Below, one piece after another: positions 28,345 to 36,540 of a stretch of DNA of 37,939 bases. The number at the start of each line of letters is the position of its first letter. Position 1 is the stretch's first letter. The notes beneath the pieces are model-generated. The model searched no databases and was not told the origin of the DNA. It saw only the letters and a list, made by a program, of their open reading frames with translations. The stretch lies in contig JABHDC010000120.1 of NCBI GenBank assembly GCA_018673255.1, positions 1-37,939 on the forward strand. Direction: 5' to 3'. Origin of the DNA: Gemmatimonadota bacterium. Lineage in GTDB: Bacteria > Latescibacterota > UBA2968 > UBA8231. The position numbers and the translations under genes were made by a program.

Positions 28345-30551
28345 TGCGAGTACATCGGGGACTCTGGGAGGGGCTGGGAATCGTCCTCCTCGTGCTGTTG
28401 GTCTATGGCGGCAGCCTCGATAACAGCTTCCACTTCGACGACGACCACTCCATCGTCAAGAATCAGAACCTGCAGTCGCTGATCTCGATTCCACGCTCCT
28501 TCGTGGATGCAGGCACCTTCTCTGGAGACCCGCAGTATGGCCTGATGTATCGGCCCATGCTGGTCTCATCGCTGGTCGTCAACTATGCCATCAGCGGGTT
28601 GGCACCCTGGAGTTATCATCTCTTCAATGTCCTGTTGCACGCTGCCGTCTGCCTGTCCGTATTGGCATGGCTTCGACGCTGGCAGCCGGCCCTGGCTCGC
28701 AGTGCCGGCGTGGTGGTGGCTCTTCTGGCCGTGCACCCGATCAACAGCCAGATCGTCAACTACATCAGCGCGCGGGCGGGGATCGGGGCCGCCCTTGGCG
28801 TGATTGGGGCGTGTCTTGCAGCTGAGGCCTGCCGCAATTCGACTCGATTTGGTGGCACCCTGGCCCTCCATGTGGGGGCGTTGCTGTCGAAGTCGACGGC
28901 GATCGTGCTGGTGCCGCTGTTGGCCCTGCGTGCTGCGGGTGCAGGCTCGCCCCGAAAATGGCGGGCGCCGCTGAGCGCCGCCTTCATCTCCAGCGCCCTC
29001 TATCTGGTGGCAGCGACGGCGACGAAGTTCCTGGGTCCCTCGTTGTCCCAGCTGGTGCGGCCCCTCGATGTGCAGATCATGACCCAGTCGAAGGCCATCG
29101 TCTACTATCTCTGGCTCCTGGCGATTCCGGCGAATCTGAGCGTCATCCATGATTTTCACATCGCCTGGGAGCCGACAATCACCGTCCTGGCTGCTGCCTG
29201 CCTGCTCGGGTCGGTGACGGCTCTGGCCCTCATCGCCTGGATACGGCATCAGTACGCAGCCGCCTATGGTGTGCTCTGGTTTCTTGGGGGACTCGGTGTC
29301 ACATTCCTGATGCCCCTTCACGTCATCATCAGCGAACACCGTCTCTATCTGTCCGGCGCGGGCGCGGCGCTGTTCGGACTGTGTATCGTCGGAGCTCGTC
29401 CGCCGCGAGGCCATCGGGTCATCTGGACTGTGGCCATCGTTCTGTTGGGGGCGATGACGATGAACAGGACGGCTGTCTGGCAGAGCGAATCGAGCCTCTG
29501 GTCTGCAGCCCTTCGGCAGGCGCCCACCAGTTCTCGTGTGCGCGCAAATGTCGGTCGATCCCACTTTCTGGCGGGGGATCTGGCGGCGGCAGGCGAGGTC
29601 TGGCATGCGGCGCTGGCCCTGGATCCGCAGAACACGGTGATCCTGCTGAGTCTGGGATCACTGGAGGAGGATCGGGGGAATCTCGATCTGGCTCAGGCCT
29701 TCTATCGTCGAGCCCTGACCAGTGATCCGGAGAGTGGACCGGCGAATCGCCAACTGGGAATGTCGCTGGCTCGACACGGAGAAACGCCACAGGCTCTGCC
29801 ACTGCTTGAGAAGGCTGTCGCCCTGGACCCAAATGCGGCGGCCCTGACCGGCCTGGCTGTCGTGCGGCGCCGCCTTGGTGACCTGCAGGGCGCGCGGCTC
29901 AGTCTTGAAGCTGCGCTGTTGATCGACCCTGAACATGTAGATGCTCTGGTGAACCTCGGCGGACTTCACCAGGAAGAAGCCATGCGGGATCGGTCGGTGC
30001 CCTCTACCGGTCTCGACGCGGCCCGTAAGATCTATGAACGTGTCCTGCGGATGGATCCGGCTCATCAGGAGGCACTGCTCAATCTTGGTGAGTTACTCGG
30101 ATACCTGGGAGAAGATGCGGCCGCCGTCGAAACGTATCGGCAGCTCACGACGGCCCACCCCGGCCTGGTCACCGCCCACACCGGTCTGTCAGATGCACTG
30201 GCCAGGGCAGGGGATCTGCCTGCAGCGACCCGCGCCATGGAGGTGGCACTGGGGCTGGACTCGACCGACGCCAGCGTATGGGCAGAGCTGGGGGGGCTGC
30301 AGGCTCGCACTCAACAGTTCGCGCGTGCAGCAAAGGCTCTTGAACGAGCGCGCCAATTGGGGGACGCGAGGCCCCAGATCCTGTATAACCTTGCCGAGAT
30401 TCTGGTCGTGCTGGGGCAGGCAGAATGGGGGCAGGGGAACCTTGATCTTGCCCGCCATCATTGGACGTCGGCCCTGAGTCACTACCGGCAACTCCCCGAA
30501 TATCGTCGCAGCGGCGAGCGAGTTACTGAATTGGAACGACGTCTGCGATGA
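28344..30551 (+). CDS. TMTC-like GT-C membrane glycosyltransferase with TPRs, copy 10 of 11
   Basis: 735 residues; ATG 28344 is on the last base of the previous TGA. Phe-His-Phe-Asp32-Asp33-Asp-His and Met-Tyr-Arg-Pro are intact. The block at His131-Pro reads 'INSQIVNYISARAGIG': Gln replaces the Glu kept by copies 1-9, and Ala-Gly replaces Ser-Glu. The distal motif is 'PLHVIISEHRLYLSGAG', resembling copy 11. These shared changes mark copies 10 and 11 as a sister pair. The hinge is near 375, and about nine TPRs fill the remaining 340 residues, with a final long unit rich in Gln and His. If the Glu contributes to catalysis or lipid binding, this copy may have different chemistry or reduced activity. 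Confidence 0.83.
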   Translation: MRVHRGLWEGLGIVLLVLLVYGGSLDNSFHFDDDHSIVKNQNLQSLISIPRSFVDAGTFSGDPQYGLMYRPMLVSSLVVNYAISGLAPWSYHLFNVLLHAAVCLSVLAWLRRWQPALARSAGVVVALLAVHPINSQIVNYISARAGIGAALGVIGACLAAEACRNSTRFGGTLALHVGALLSKSTAIVLVPLLALRAAGAGSPRKWRAPLSAAFISSALYLVAATATKFLGPSLSQLVRPLDVQIMTQSKAIVYYLWLLAIPANLSVIHDFHIAWEPTITVLAAACLLGSVTALALIAWIRHQYAAAYGVLWFLGGLGVTFLMPLHVIISEHRLYLSGAGAALFGLCIVGARPPRGHRVIWTVAIVLLGAMTMNRTAVWQSESSLWSAALRQAPTSSRVRANVGRSHFLAGDLAAAGEVWHAALALDPQNTVILLSLGSLEEDRGNLDLAQAFYRRALTSDPESGPANRQLGMSLARHGETPQALPLLEKAVALDPNAAALTGLAVVRRRLGDLQGARLSLEAALLIDPEHVDALVNLGGLHQEEAMRDRSVPSTGLDAARKIYERVLRMDPAHQEALLNLGELLGYLGEDAAAVETYRQLTTAHPGLVTAHTGLSDALARAGDLPAATRAMEVALGLDSTDASVWAELGGLQARTQQFARAAKALERARQLGDARPQILYNLAEILVVLGQAEWGQGNLDLARHHWTSALSHYRQLPEYRRSGERVTELERRLR

Positions 30552-32857
30552 GGCTCGCCGGCTCCAGACGAAGCGCAAGGGCGTGGTGGCTCGTCCTGAT
30601 CGCAGCGATCGTGCCATTTCTCAATACGCTGGGAAATGGATTTCACGATGATGATCAACATGCGATTCTGCAGAACCACCACCTGAGAGCCCTGACGAAC
30701 ATCCCCTCTTTCTTCCTGGATTCCTCCACATTCTCCGGTGAACCCGGCAAGGGCATGTACCGCCCCGTCTTCCAGACCACGTTGGCCCTCAATTACGCTG
30801 TCGGAGGGGATGACCCTCGGGGATATCACCTGGTCAGCATCGCATTTCATGCGCTGACCTGCCTGGGGTTGTTGCTGACGGCGTCACGCTTCGTTCCATT
30901 CCCACTGGCCCTGGCTGCGACGCTGTTGTTCGCCGTGCACCCGATCCATACACAGGCGATCAACTACATCAGCAGTCGATCCGAACTGATGGCCACCTGT
31001 GGCGTGATCTGGGCGCTCTGGTGCGTCTTGCGTGGCAGGATATGGGGCGGGGCCGCCCTGTTCGCGCTGGCGCTGCTGAGCAAGTCCGTCGCGATCCATT
31101 TCCTGCCGATTCTGTTACTGGCCATGTGGATCCTGGCCGATCGGACACGACTTGCCCGTGTGCCGTCAGACGCAGCGGGTGTCAGCCCGGCGGCGTCTGG
31201 CCCGAAGCAGGCCGATCCCACACCGGCCGATCTCGTCACCCTTGATGGCCGTATTCGGTGGCATCGTGTCCTGCCCTTTGCCGCCGTTGCAGCAGCCTAT
31301 GGGCTCATCATCAGTCTTGAGGGATTTCTGCCGCGCTCTCTGGCACAGGATGTGAGGCCCCTGACGAGCCAGATCGCCACGCAGGCGCAGGTGGTCGTCC
31401 TCTACCTGCAGGCGCTGTGCATGCCCGTTCGCTTGAGCATCGAACACGGGCTGCTGCCGACGACGGCGGCCAACCTGCATTCATGGATCTGCCTGCTCTT
31501 CATCTGCAGTCTGGGTGGCCTCGGGGGACTCGGCCTGCGACGGTCCGCATGGAAGGTCTCGGGGTTCGGCCTCGGCTGGTTCTTTGTTGGACTGGGCGTG
31601 ACGAGCCTCGTGCCGCTGACAGTGATCGCCAGTGAGCAGCGGCTGTATCTGTCGACGGCTGGACTCCTCATCGCCCTGGTCGCCCTGATCGGGGGAGATG
31701 CGGGCCATCGGCGGCTGCGACCTATCGCGGGTTCTGTTCTGGTTGCGACCCTCTTGGTGATGGGGACCCTGTCTGTTGAGCGTAATTCATTGTGGGAGAA
31801 TGAATTAACCCTATGGTCTGATGCTGCAGAGAAAGCGCCCCATTCGCCCAGAGCCCAGGGCAATCTGGCCCTTGCCCTCCATGAGGCAGGGGATCTGGAG
31901 GCAGCGGGACGCACCTACAAACAGGCGATTGGCCTCGACAGGGGCCACCCCCGGATCCGCACGAACTACGGCACCTGGCTCGAGGAGTCGGGGCAGTGGC
32001 AGGAGGCGGAACAGCAGTATCTGACAGCGGCTCGCCATCACTGGTCCGGTGCCCGTGTCCAGTTGGGACGCCTCTATCTGGCACAGGGGCGCCTGCAGAT
32101 GGCCAGAGATCAGCTGGATCTGGCCCTGCAGGTGAATCCGACTGATGTCGAAGCGCACCACCACCTGGGTCGGTGGCACCAGGCCAACGGTGATCCTGTG
32201 GCGGCGCTGGGGGCCTATCGTGAGGCACTGCGTATCGATCCAGCCTATGCGCCGGCAGCGAACAATCTGGGTCTGCTGCTGGTGGATGCGGGGGATGTGG
32301 CAGCCGGACGGCAATCGCTGGCCCGCGCTGCTGAGAGAGATCCGGATGGGGAGGCGATCGTCAATCTCGCGTATGTGGATCTGCGCACCGAGGGGCAGAC
32401 GGCGGTTCAGGCATACGAGCAATTGTGGGCACGTTACCCCGAGCGACCGACGGTGGCCCTGGCCCTGATCCGCGCCCTGGCACGCGAGGGCGCGTGGTCG
32501 AGTGCAGTCCAGGTCATCGATGCGGCCAGGGACACTCATCCGCTGGAACTGGATTTCGTGATCGCTGCTGGTGATGCGTACCGCGCGACGGGCAACTGGC
32601 AGGAGGCGATCGAGGTTTACACCCTGGCGCTGAAGGGACGCTCTGCAGATGTGTCCCTGCGCAATCGTCTGGCGGCCTCTCTGGCGGCTGCCGGGCATCC
32701 AGAGGCGGCGATAGTACAGACCCGGAGGGTCCTGGCACAGGACGCCGAAAATGCCGTGGCCCGCAGGAATTTGAAGCGGCTTCTGTCCGCCCTGCCGGAC
32801 CTGCTGCCCGGCATGTCTCCCAGCCTGGATTTAGACACGGTAGATGGCCGTAAGTGA
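30548..32857 (+). CDS. TMTC-like GT-C membrane glycosyltransferase with TPRs, copy 11 of 11
   Basis: 769 residues, the longest copy; ATG 30548 overlaps the previous stop as ATGA. The loop motif reads Phe-His-Asp34-Asp35-Asp36-Gln-His-Ala, with an extra Asp in place of the Tyr/Phe seen in the other ten. Met-Tyr-Arg-Pro and His131-Pro 'IHTQAINYISSRSELM' follow; 'HPIHTQA' is one residue from the eukaryotic TMTC sequence. A Pro/Ala-rich insertion of about 30 residues ('VSPAASGPKQADPTPADL') lies in a loop after the lysine motif. 'PLTVIASEQRLYLSTAG' replaces the usual distal motif. The hinge is at about 412, then nine TPRs. The stop at 32855-32857 ends the array, and a separate promoter follows within 5 nt. 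Confidence 0.83.
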   Translation: MRLAGSRRSARAWWLVLIAAIVPFLNTLGNGFHDDDQHAILQNHHLRALTNIPSFFLDSSTFSGEPGKGMYRPVFQTTLALNYAVGGDDPRGYHLVSIAFHALTCLGLLLTASRFVPFPLALAATLLFAVHPIHTQAINYISSRSELMATCGVIWALWCVLRGRIWGGAALFALALLSKSVAIHFLPILLLAMWILADRTRLARVPSDAAGVSPAASGPKQADPTPADLVTLDGRIRWHRVLPFAAVAAAYGLIISLEGFLPRSLAQDVRPLTSQIATQAQVVVLYLQALCMPVRLSIEHGLLPTTAANLHSWICLLFICSLGGLGGLGLRRSAWKVSGFGLGWFFVGLGVTSLVPLTVIASEQRLYLSTAGLLIALVALIGGDAGHRRLRPIAGSVLVATLLVMGTLSVERNSLWENELTLWSDAAEKAPHSPRAQGNLALALHEAGDLEAAGRTYKQAIGLDRGHPRIRTNYGTWLEESGQWQEAEQQYLTAARHHWSGARVQLGRLYLAQGRLQMARDQLDLALQVNPTDVEAHHHLGRWHQANGDPVAALGAYREALRIDPAYAPAANNLGLLLVDAGDVAAGRQSLARAAERDPDGEAIVNLAYVDLRTEGQTAVQAYEQLWARYPERPTVALALIRALAREGAWSSAVQVIDAARDTHPLELDFVIAAGDAYRATGNWQEAIEVYTLALKGRSADVSLRNRLAASLAAAGHPEAAIVQTRRVLAQDAENAVARRNLKRLLSALPDLLPGMSPSLDLDTVDGRK

Positions 32858-32861
32858 CAGT

Positions 32862-32891
32862 TTGACAAGAAGATGGGCCACGGAGTACTTT
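32862..32891 (+). promoter_or_regulatory. Putative sigma-70-type promoter for the lepA operon
   Basis: TTGACA at 32862-32867 is a perfect -35 box, followed after 18 nt by TACTTT at 32886-32891 as a weak -10 (3 of 6 matches). Transcription would begin near 32898 and leave an untranslated leader of about 44 nt before the LepA ATG at 32942. This lies in the only sizeable gap (84 nt) between the array and the housekeeping genes and would make the upstream LepA start at 32873 impossible. No terminator hairpin is visible for the array, so read-through is also possible. Confidence 0.45.
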
Positions 32892-32941
32892 TTCCTGCTT
32901 CGTCCGCCTGCCGCATCACGTCTGCCCACGAACCGAGCCTG

Positions 32942-34741
32942 ATGGACCAGAACCGGATCCGCAACTTCTGCATCATCGCCCACATCGATCACGGGAAGTC
33001 GACATTGGCTGATCGGATGCTGGAGATGACGCAGACGCTGACGTCAAAGCAGATGCAGGCGCAGGTCCTGGATTCGATGGACTTGGAACGAGAACGCGGC
33101 ATCACGATCAAGGCGCACGCTGTGCGCATGCACTTCGCCGCCGCCGATGGACTGGATTACCAGTTCAATCTCATCGACACGCCCGGACACGTCGATTTCA
33201 CCTACGAGGTGTCCCGTTCGCTGGCCGCATGTGAGGGAGCCATCCTCGTCGTGGATGCTGCCCAGGGCGTCGAAGCACAGACGGTGAGCAATCTGTTGCT
33301 CGCCCTCGGCAACGATCTCCACATCATTCCCTGCATCAACAAGATCGACATGCCTGGCGCTGAGGTGGAGCGGGTCGAGCACCAACTGCTGGATCTCATT
33401 GGCTGTGATCCCGATGAGATCCTCAAGATCAGCGCCAAAGAGGGCATCGGTGTCGAAGAAACGATGCAGGCCGTCGTCGATCACATCCCGGCACCCTCCG
33501 GTGGGAAGGATGATCCGCTGCGTTGCCTGATCTTTGACTCTCTCTACGATCAGTATCGTGGTGTCATCTGCTTCATTCGCGTCGTGGATGGCCAGGTATC
33601 CAAGGGAGACCGGATCAAGCTGGCCTCTACAGGCATCGAATACGAGATCGAAGAGCTTGGCCTCTTCCGTTTGACGCGCGTCCCCGCACAGCAACTGCAG
33701 GTGGGCGAGGTGGGCTATATCATCGCCAACATCAAGGACTTGGCCGAGGCGCGCGTTGGTGACACCGTGGTGCGCGCCGGTAAGAACGAGGTCGAGTCGC
33801 TACCAGGATACCAGCCACTCAAGCCGATGGTCTTCAGTGGATTGTATCCGGTCGACTCCAATGCCCACGCCGAGTTGAGAGACGCTCTGGAGAAACTCAA
33901 ACTCAACGATGCGGCCTTCTCGTACGAACCGGAGACCTCTGATGCCCTGGGGTTCGGATTCCGCTGTGGTTTCCTCGGTCTGCTGCACATGGAGATCGTG
34001 CAGGAGCGTCTCGACCGCGAATACGAGATGGACATCATTGCCACGCTGCCGAATGTCCGCTATGAGGTGGAGACAACAGACGGGGAAGTGTCACAGGTCG
34101 AGAATCCGTCCCATCTACCGCCGGTGGGGCAGATCAAGCAGATCCGTGAGCCGATCCTCGATGCCCAGGTGTTGGTGCCCACCACCTACATCGGCAATGT
34201 CATGTCGGTCTGCAATGACCGTCGGGGTGTATATCAGAACACGGAGTATCTCGATCCGGAGCGGGCGATCCTCCACTACGAACTCCCCCTCGGCGAGGTC
34301 GTCGTCGACTTCTACGATCGCATCAAGTCCGTCTCACGCGGGTATGCTTCCTTCGACTACGAGCACAAAGAGATGCGCTCCGGTCCCTTGGTCAGGCTCG
34401 ACATCCTGATCAATGGCGATCCCCTCGACGCGCTGGCCGTCATCATCCATCGCGACAAGGCCTTCGACTGGGGTCGGCGGTTGTGTGCCAAGCTCAAGGA
34501 ATTGATTCCGCGACAGATGTTCGAAGTGGCGATCCAGGCGGCGATCGGCAACAAGGTGATCTCCCGCGAGACGGTGAAACCCTTCCGCAAGAATGTGACG
34601 GCCAAGTGTTATGGCGGCGATGTGAGTCGCAAGCGCAAGTTGCTGGAGAAGCAGAAGGAAGGAAAGAAGCGGATGAAGCAGGTCGGCAGCGTCGAGATAC
34701 CACAGGAGGCTTTCCTGGCTGCCCTGCAGATGGAGGAATAG
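32942..34741 (+). CDS. lepA: Elongation factor 4 (LepA), ribosome back-translocase GTPase
   Basis: 599 residues from ATG 32942, the standard LepA length. The open frame extends 23 codons upstream, but those residues lack family character and overlap the predicted promoter. GTPase motifs: G1 Ala13-His-Ile-Asp-His-Gly-Lys-Ser-Thr21, G2 in '[14 protein letters not shown]', G3 Asp-Thr-Pro-Gly-His, G4 Asn-Lys-Ile-Asp. The C-terminal EF4-specific region is present, including '[17 protein letters not shown]' and a Lys-rich end. LepA binds the ribosome and affects elongation and initiation under stress; its activity is cytoplasmic with membrane association. The lepA-lepB pairing is a common bacterial arrangement. 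A 13-nt gap separates it from lepB. Confidence 0.97.
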   Translation: MDQNRIRNFCIIAHIDHGKSTLADRMLEMTQTLTSKQMQAQVLDSMDLERERGITIKAHAVRMHFAAADGLDYQFNLIDTPGHVDFTYEVSRSLAACEGAILVVDAAQGVEAQTVSNLLLALGNDLHIIPCINKIDMPGAEVERVEHQLLDLIGCDPDEILKISAKEGIGVEETMQAVVDHIPAPSGGKDDPLRCLIFDSLYDQYRGVICFIRVVDGQVSKGDRIKLASTGIEYEIEELGLFRLTRVPAQQLQVGEVGYIIANIKDLAEARVGDTVVRAGKNEVESLPGYQPLKPMVFSGLYPVDSNAHAELRDALEKLKLNDAAFSYEPETSDALGFGFRCGFLGLLHMEIVQERLDREYEMDIIATLPNVRYEVETTDGEVSQVENPSHLPPVGQIKQIREPILDAQVLVPTTYIGNVMSVCNDRRGVYQNTEYLDPERAILHYELPLGEVVVDFYDRIKSVSRGYASFDYEHKEMRSGPLVRLDILINGDPLDALAVIIHRDKAFDWGRRLCAKLKELIPRQMFEVAIQAAIGNKVISRETVKPFRKNVTAKCYGGDVSRKRKLLEKQKEGKKRMKQVGSVEIPQEAFLAALQMEE

Positions 34742-34754
34742 GACCGCCTAGCAG

Positions 34755-35372
34755 ATGGCGAAGGGGAAGGCAAAGGCACCGGCCAAGCGACGTGCTCGTC
34801 CAACGGCACGCAAACCGGCCGCGGCGGTCCAGCGGCGGCGCCGTTTGGCGATTCTGGGTGGTGTGACTCTCTTCGTGATCGCAGTGCGACTCTTCGTCCT
34901 CGAAGGGTATCGTATCTCCGCCTCGTCCATGGAAGATTCACTGCTGGAGGGGGACGTCGTCCTCGTCGAGCGCCTCAGCTTTGGCAGCGACTGGTTCCCG
35001 GATCTGTCATCACCCGCCCCGGGTGATGTTGTCGTATTCAGGCGCCCCGAAGATGGTGGTGTCATGATCAAGCGCTGCGTTGCCATCGCCGGTCAGCGCG
35101 TGCAGATCAAGAACAAGATCCTCTACGTCGATTCTGAGCGGGCGTTGGATCCGCCACGGTCCAAATATCTGGATGCCGCGATCCAGCCTGCCGAGGATGG
35201 ATCTCGAGATCACTTCGGCCCCGCTGTCGTGCCACCGGGGCATATCTTCGTTCTGGGAGACAATCGGGATGCCAGCCAGGACAGCCGTTTCTTCGGCCCT
35301 GTTGCCGAGCCGCTGTTGATCGGGCGAGCGATTGCGGTCCTGTGGCCTCGCATCCTCCATGGAGTCGACTGA
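34755..35372 (+). CDS. lepB: Signal peptidase I
   Basis: 205 residues. A basic, Ala/Pro-rich cytoplasmic tail of about 30 residues (many Lys and Arg) precedes a single membrane anchor at about 31-49. Box B 'ISASSMEDSLLEGD' supplies the nucleophile Ser58, and 'MIKRCVAIAG' supplies the general-base Lys106. Box E, 'GDNRDASQDSRFFGPV', is intact. The enzyme removes signal peptides from exported proteins on the outer face of the inner membrane. The usual Pro before the catalytic Ser-Met is absent (Ala-Ser-Ser-Met), which is tolerated in the family. It is co-directional with lepA and the hemW-like gene and almost certainly co-transcribed. Confidence 0.95.
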   Translation: MAKGKAKAPAKRRARPTARKPAAAVQRRRRLAILGGVTLFVIAVRLFVLEGYRISASSMEDSLLEGDVVLVERLSFGSDWFPDLSSPAPGDVVVFRRPEDGGVMIKRCVAIAGQRVQIKNKILYVDSERALDPPRSKYLDAAIQPAEDGSRDHFGPAVVPPGHIFVLGDNRDASQDSRFFGPVAEPLLIGRAIAVLWPRILHGVD

Positions 35373-35376
35373 AGCG

Positions 35377-36540
35377 ATGCGGAATCGTTACGGACTCTAC
35401 GTGCACATCCCATTCTGCCCGCAGCGCTGTCCGTATTGCGCCTTTGCCGTGGCTACGGGACAGATGGACCAGGTCGACCGGTATGTGGCCTGTGTCTGCC
35501 GGGAGTTGGCAAAGGCCTCCGTGATGACATCCTGGGCGGACCGCGGGCCCCTCGACACCGTCTTCTTCGGCGGTGGTACACCGAGTCGAATTCCGCCGGC
35601 CGCTATTGGCCGAATTCTGGAAGCGGCCGATCGCCATCTCGGCCTGACATCGACAGCGGAGATCACCCTCGAAGCGAATCCCACGACGGCTGAGTCGGCG
35701 CGCTTTGACGAACTGCGACGTCTAGGGGTCAATCGCCTCAGTATCGGTGTTCAGTCACTGCAGGATGAGACGTTGAGGCTTCTGGGGCGCATGCACACGG
35801 CCCAGGAGGCCCGTCAGGCATTTCAGCTGGCTCGAGACACCGATTTCGACAGCATCAACACGGATCTCATCTTCAGTGTCCCCGGTGAATCGGCGGGCAG
35901 TCTGGACGCGACGCTGGAGGCCATGGTTGAGCTGTCACCCGATCACATCTCGGCCTATGCCCTGTCTGTGGAAGAAGGCACGCCCTTCCACAGTCGCCGG
36001 ATGCGCGGTCAGTTACCTGAAGTGGATGAGGACGACGATGCAGCCGCTTTCGGTCAGATCCGTCAGGGTCTGCAAGCGGCTGGCTACGAGCACTACGAGA
36101 TTTCCAATTATGGCCGGCCCGGTCATCGGTGCCAACACAACTGGGACTGCTGGACGGGCGGCGAATACCTTGGTGTCGGCCTGTCGGCTCACAGCTATGT
36201 CCACGGTCTGAGGTGGTGGAATACGTCCGAGTTGGCAACCTATTGCGATCGCATGGAGTCGGACACGCCCGCCTGTGTCGGGCAGGAGCCGATCGGTCCT
36301 CAGAAGGCACTGGAAGAACGCGTCTGGCTCGGATTGCGGACCTGTGATGGTGTCGAACTGGAACCAGAACACGTCCGAGGTGTCAGCCACTCAGTGCCTT
36401 TGCAGGGGCTGATTCAGTCTGGGCGCCTGGAATTGCGTGGCCATAATCTCAGGCTGATCGATGAGGGTTTCGCTCTGGCCGATGCCGTGACGGCCAGTGT
36501 CCTCGAGCAAGTAACCAGCGGTGAGGCGGTGGTGGGATGA
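35377..36540 (+). CDS. hemW: HemW-like radical SAM protein (coproporphyrinogen-III-oxidase family)
   Basis: 387 residues from ATG 35377, four bases after lepB; ATG 35359 and a further upstream start would add residues overlapping lepB. The radical SAM cluster motif is Cys14-x3-Cys18-x2-Cys21 in 'HIPFCPQRCPYCAF'. 'FFGGGTPS' and 'SIGVQSLQDETLRLLGR' are the typical HemN/HemW glycine and barrel motifs. The C-terminal 'HNWDCWTGGEYLGVGLSAHS' is characteristic of HemW and distinguishes it from the true anaerobic oxidase HemN, which has a longer N-terminus with an extra substrate region. HemW is proposed to be a heme chaperone that delivers heme to respiratory proteins. Its stop overlaps thrB as ATGA. 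Confidence 0.9.
   Translation: MRNRYGLYVHIPFCPQRCPYCAFAVATGQMDQVDRYVACVCRELAKASVMTSWADRGPLDTVFFGGGTPSRIPPAAIGRILEAADRHLGLTSTAEITLEANPTTAESARFDELRRLGVNRLSIGVQSLQDETLRLLGRMHTAQEARQAFQLARDTDFDSINTDLIFSVPGESAGSLDATLEAMVELSPDHISAYALSVEEGTPFHSRRMRGQLPEVDEDDDAAAFGQIRQGLQAAGYEHYEISNYGRPGHRCQHNWDCWTGGEYLGVGLSAHSYVHGLRWWNTSELATYCDRMESDTPACVGQEPIGPQKALEERVWLGLRTCDGVELEPEHVRGVSHSVPLQGLIQSGRLELRGHNLRLIDEGFALADAVTASVLEQVTSGEAVVG

Larger units (their letters stand above)
9994..32857 (+). other. Tandem array of eleven TMTC-like GT-C/TPR genes plus one GT4-like gene
   Basis: All eleven products share an ordered set of motifs. These are Phe/Trp-x-Tyr/Phe-Asp-Asp-x-His (tenth-residue Tyr replaced by Asp in the last copy) about 30-42 residues from the start; Met/Phe-Tyr/Phe-Arg-Pro about 40-45 residues later; a His-Pro...Glu...Val-Asn-Tyr-Ile-Ser-Ser-Arg-Ser-Glu block near residue 130-150; Ser/Thr-Lys-Ser/Glu after the next spans; Thr-Gln-x-Lys-Ala...Tyr-Tyr-Leu near 245; Pro-Leu-Asn-Val-Leu-Val-Asn-Glu-His-Arg-Leu-Tyr near 325; and an Arg-Asn-x-Val-Trp...Leu-Trp-x-Asp-Ala hinge leading into 4-9 TPRs. 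Junctions are ATGA, GTGA or TGATG. The layout matches eukaryotic TMTC1-4, which carry an Asp-Asp motif, a 'YRPL' motif, 'HPIHTEAV' and C-terminal TPRs. Confidence 0.85.

Noticed and set aside
9994..32857. Array as an assembly artefact or a recent amplification
   Set aside because: The copies differ throughout, in length, TPR count and even core motifs, and each has its own intact overlap junction; no long identical stretch was noticed.
9994..32857. Naming these genes O-GlcNAc transferases because of the TPRs
   Set aside because: The TPRs are C-terminal to a polytopic GT-C-like membrane domain; O-GlcNAc transferase has N-terminal TPRs and a soluble GT-B domain, absent here.
32873..32941. N-terminal extension of LepA
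   Set aside because: LepA normally begins at the equivalent of ATG 32942; the extra residues are not family-like and overlap the likely promoter.
32858..32941. Rho-independent terminator after the array
   Set aside because: A run of five T occurs at 32889-32893 but no GC-rich stem precedes it; the T run is better read as part of the promoter region.
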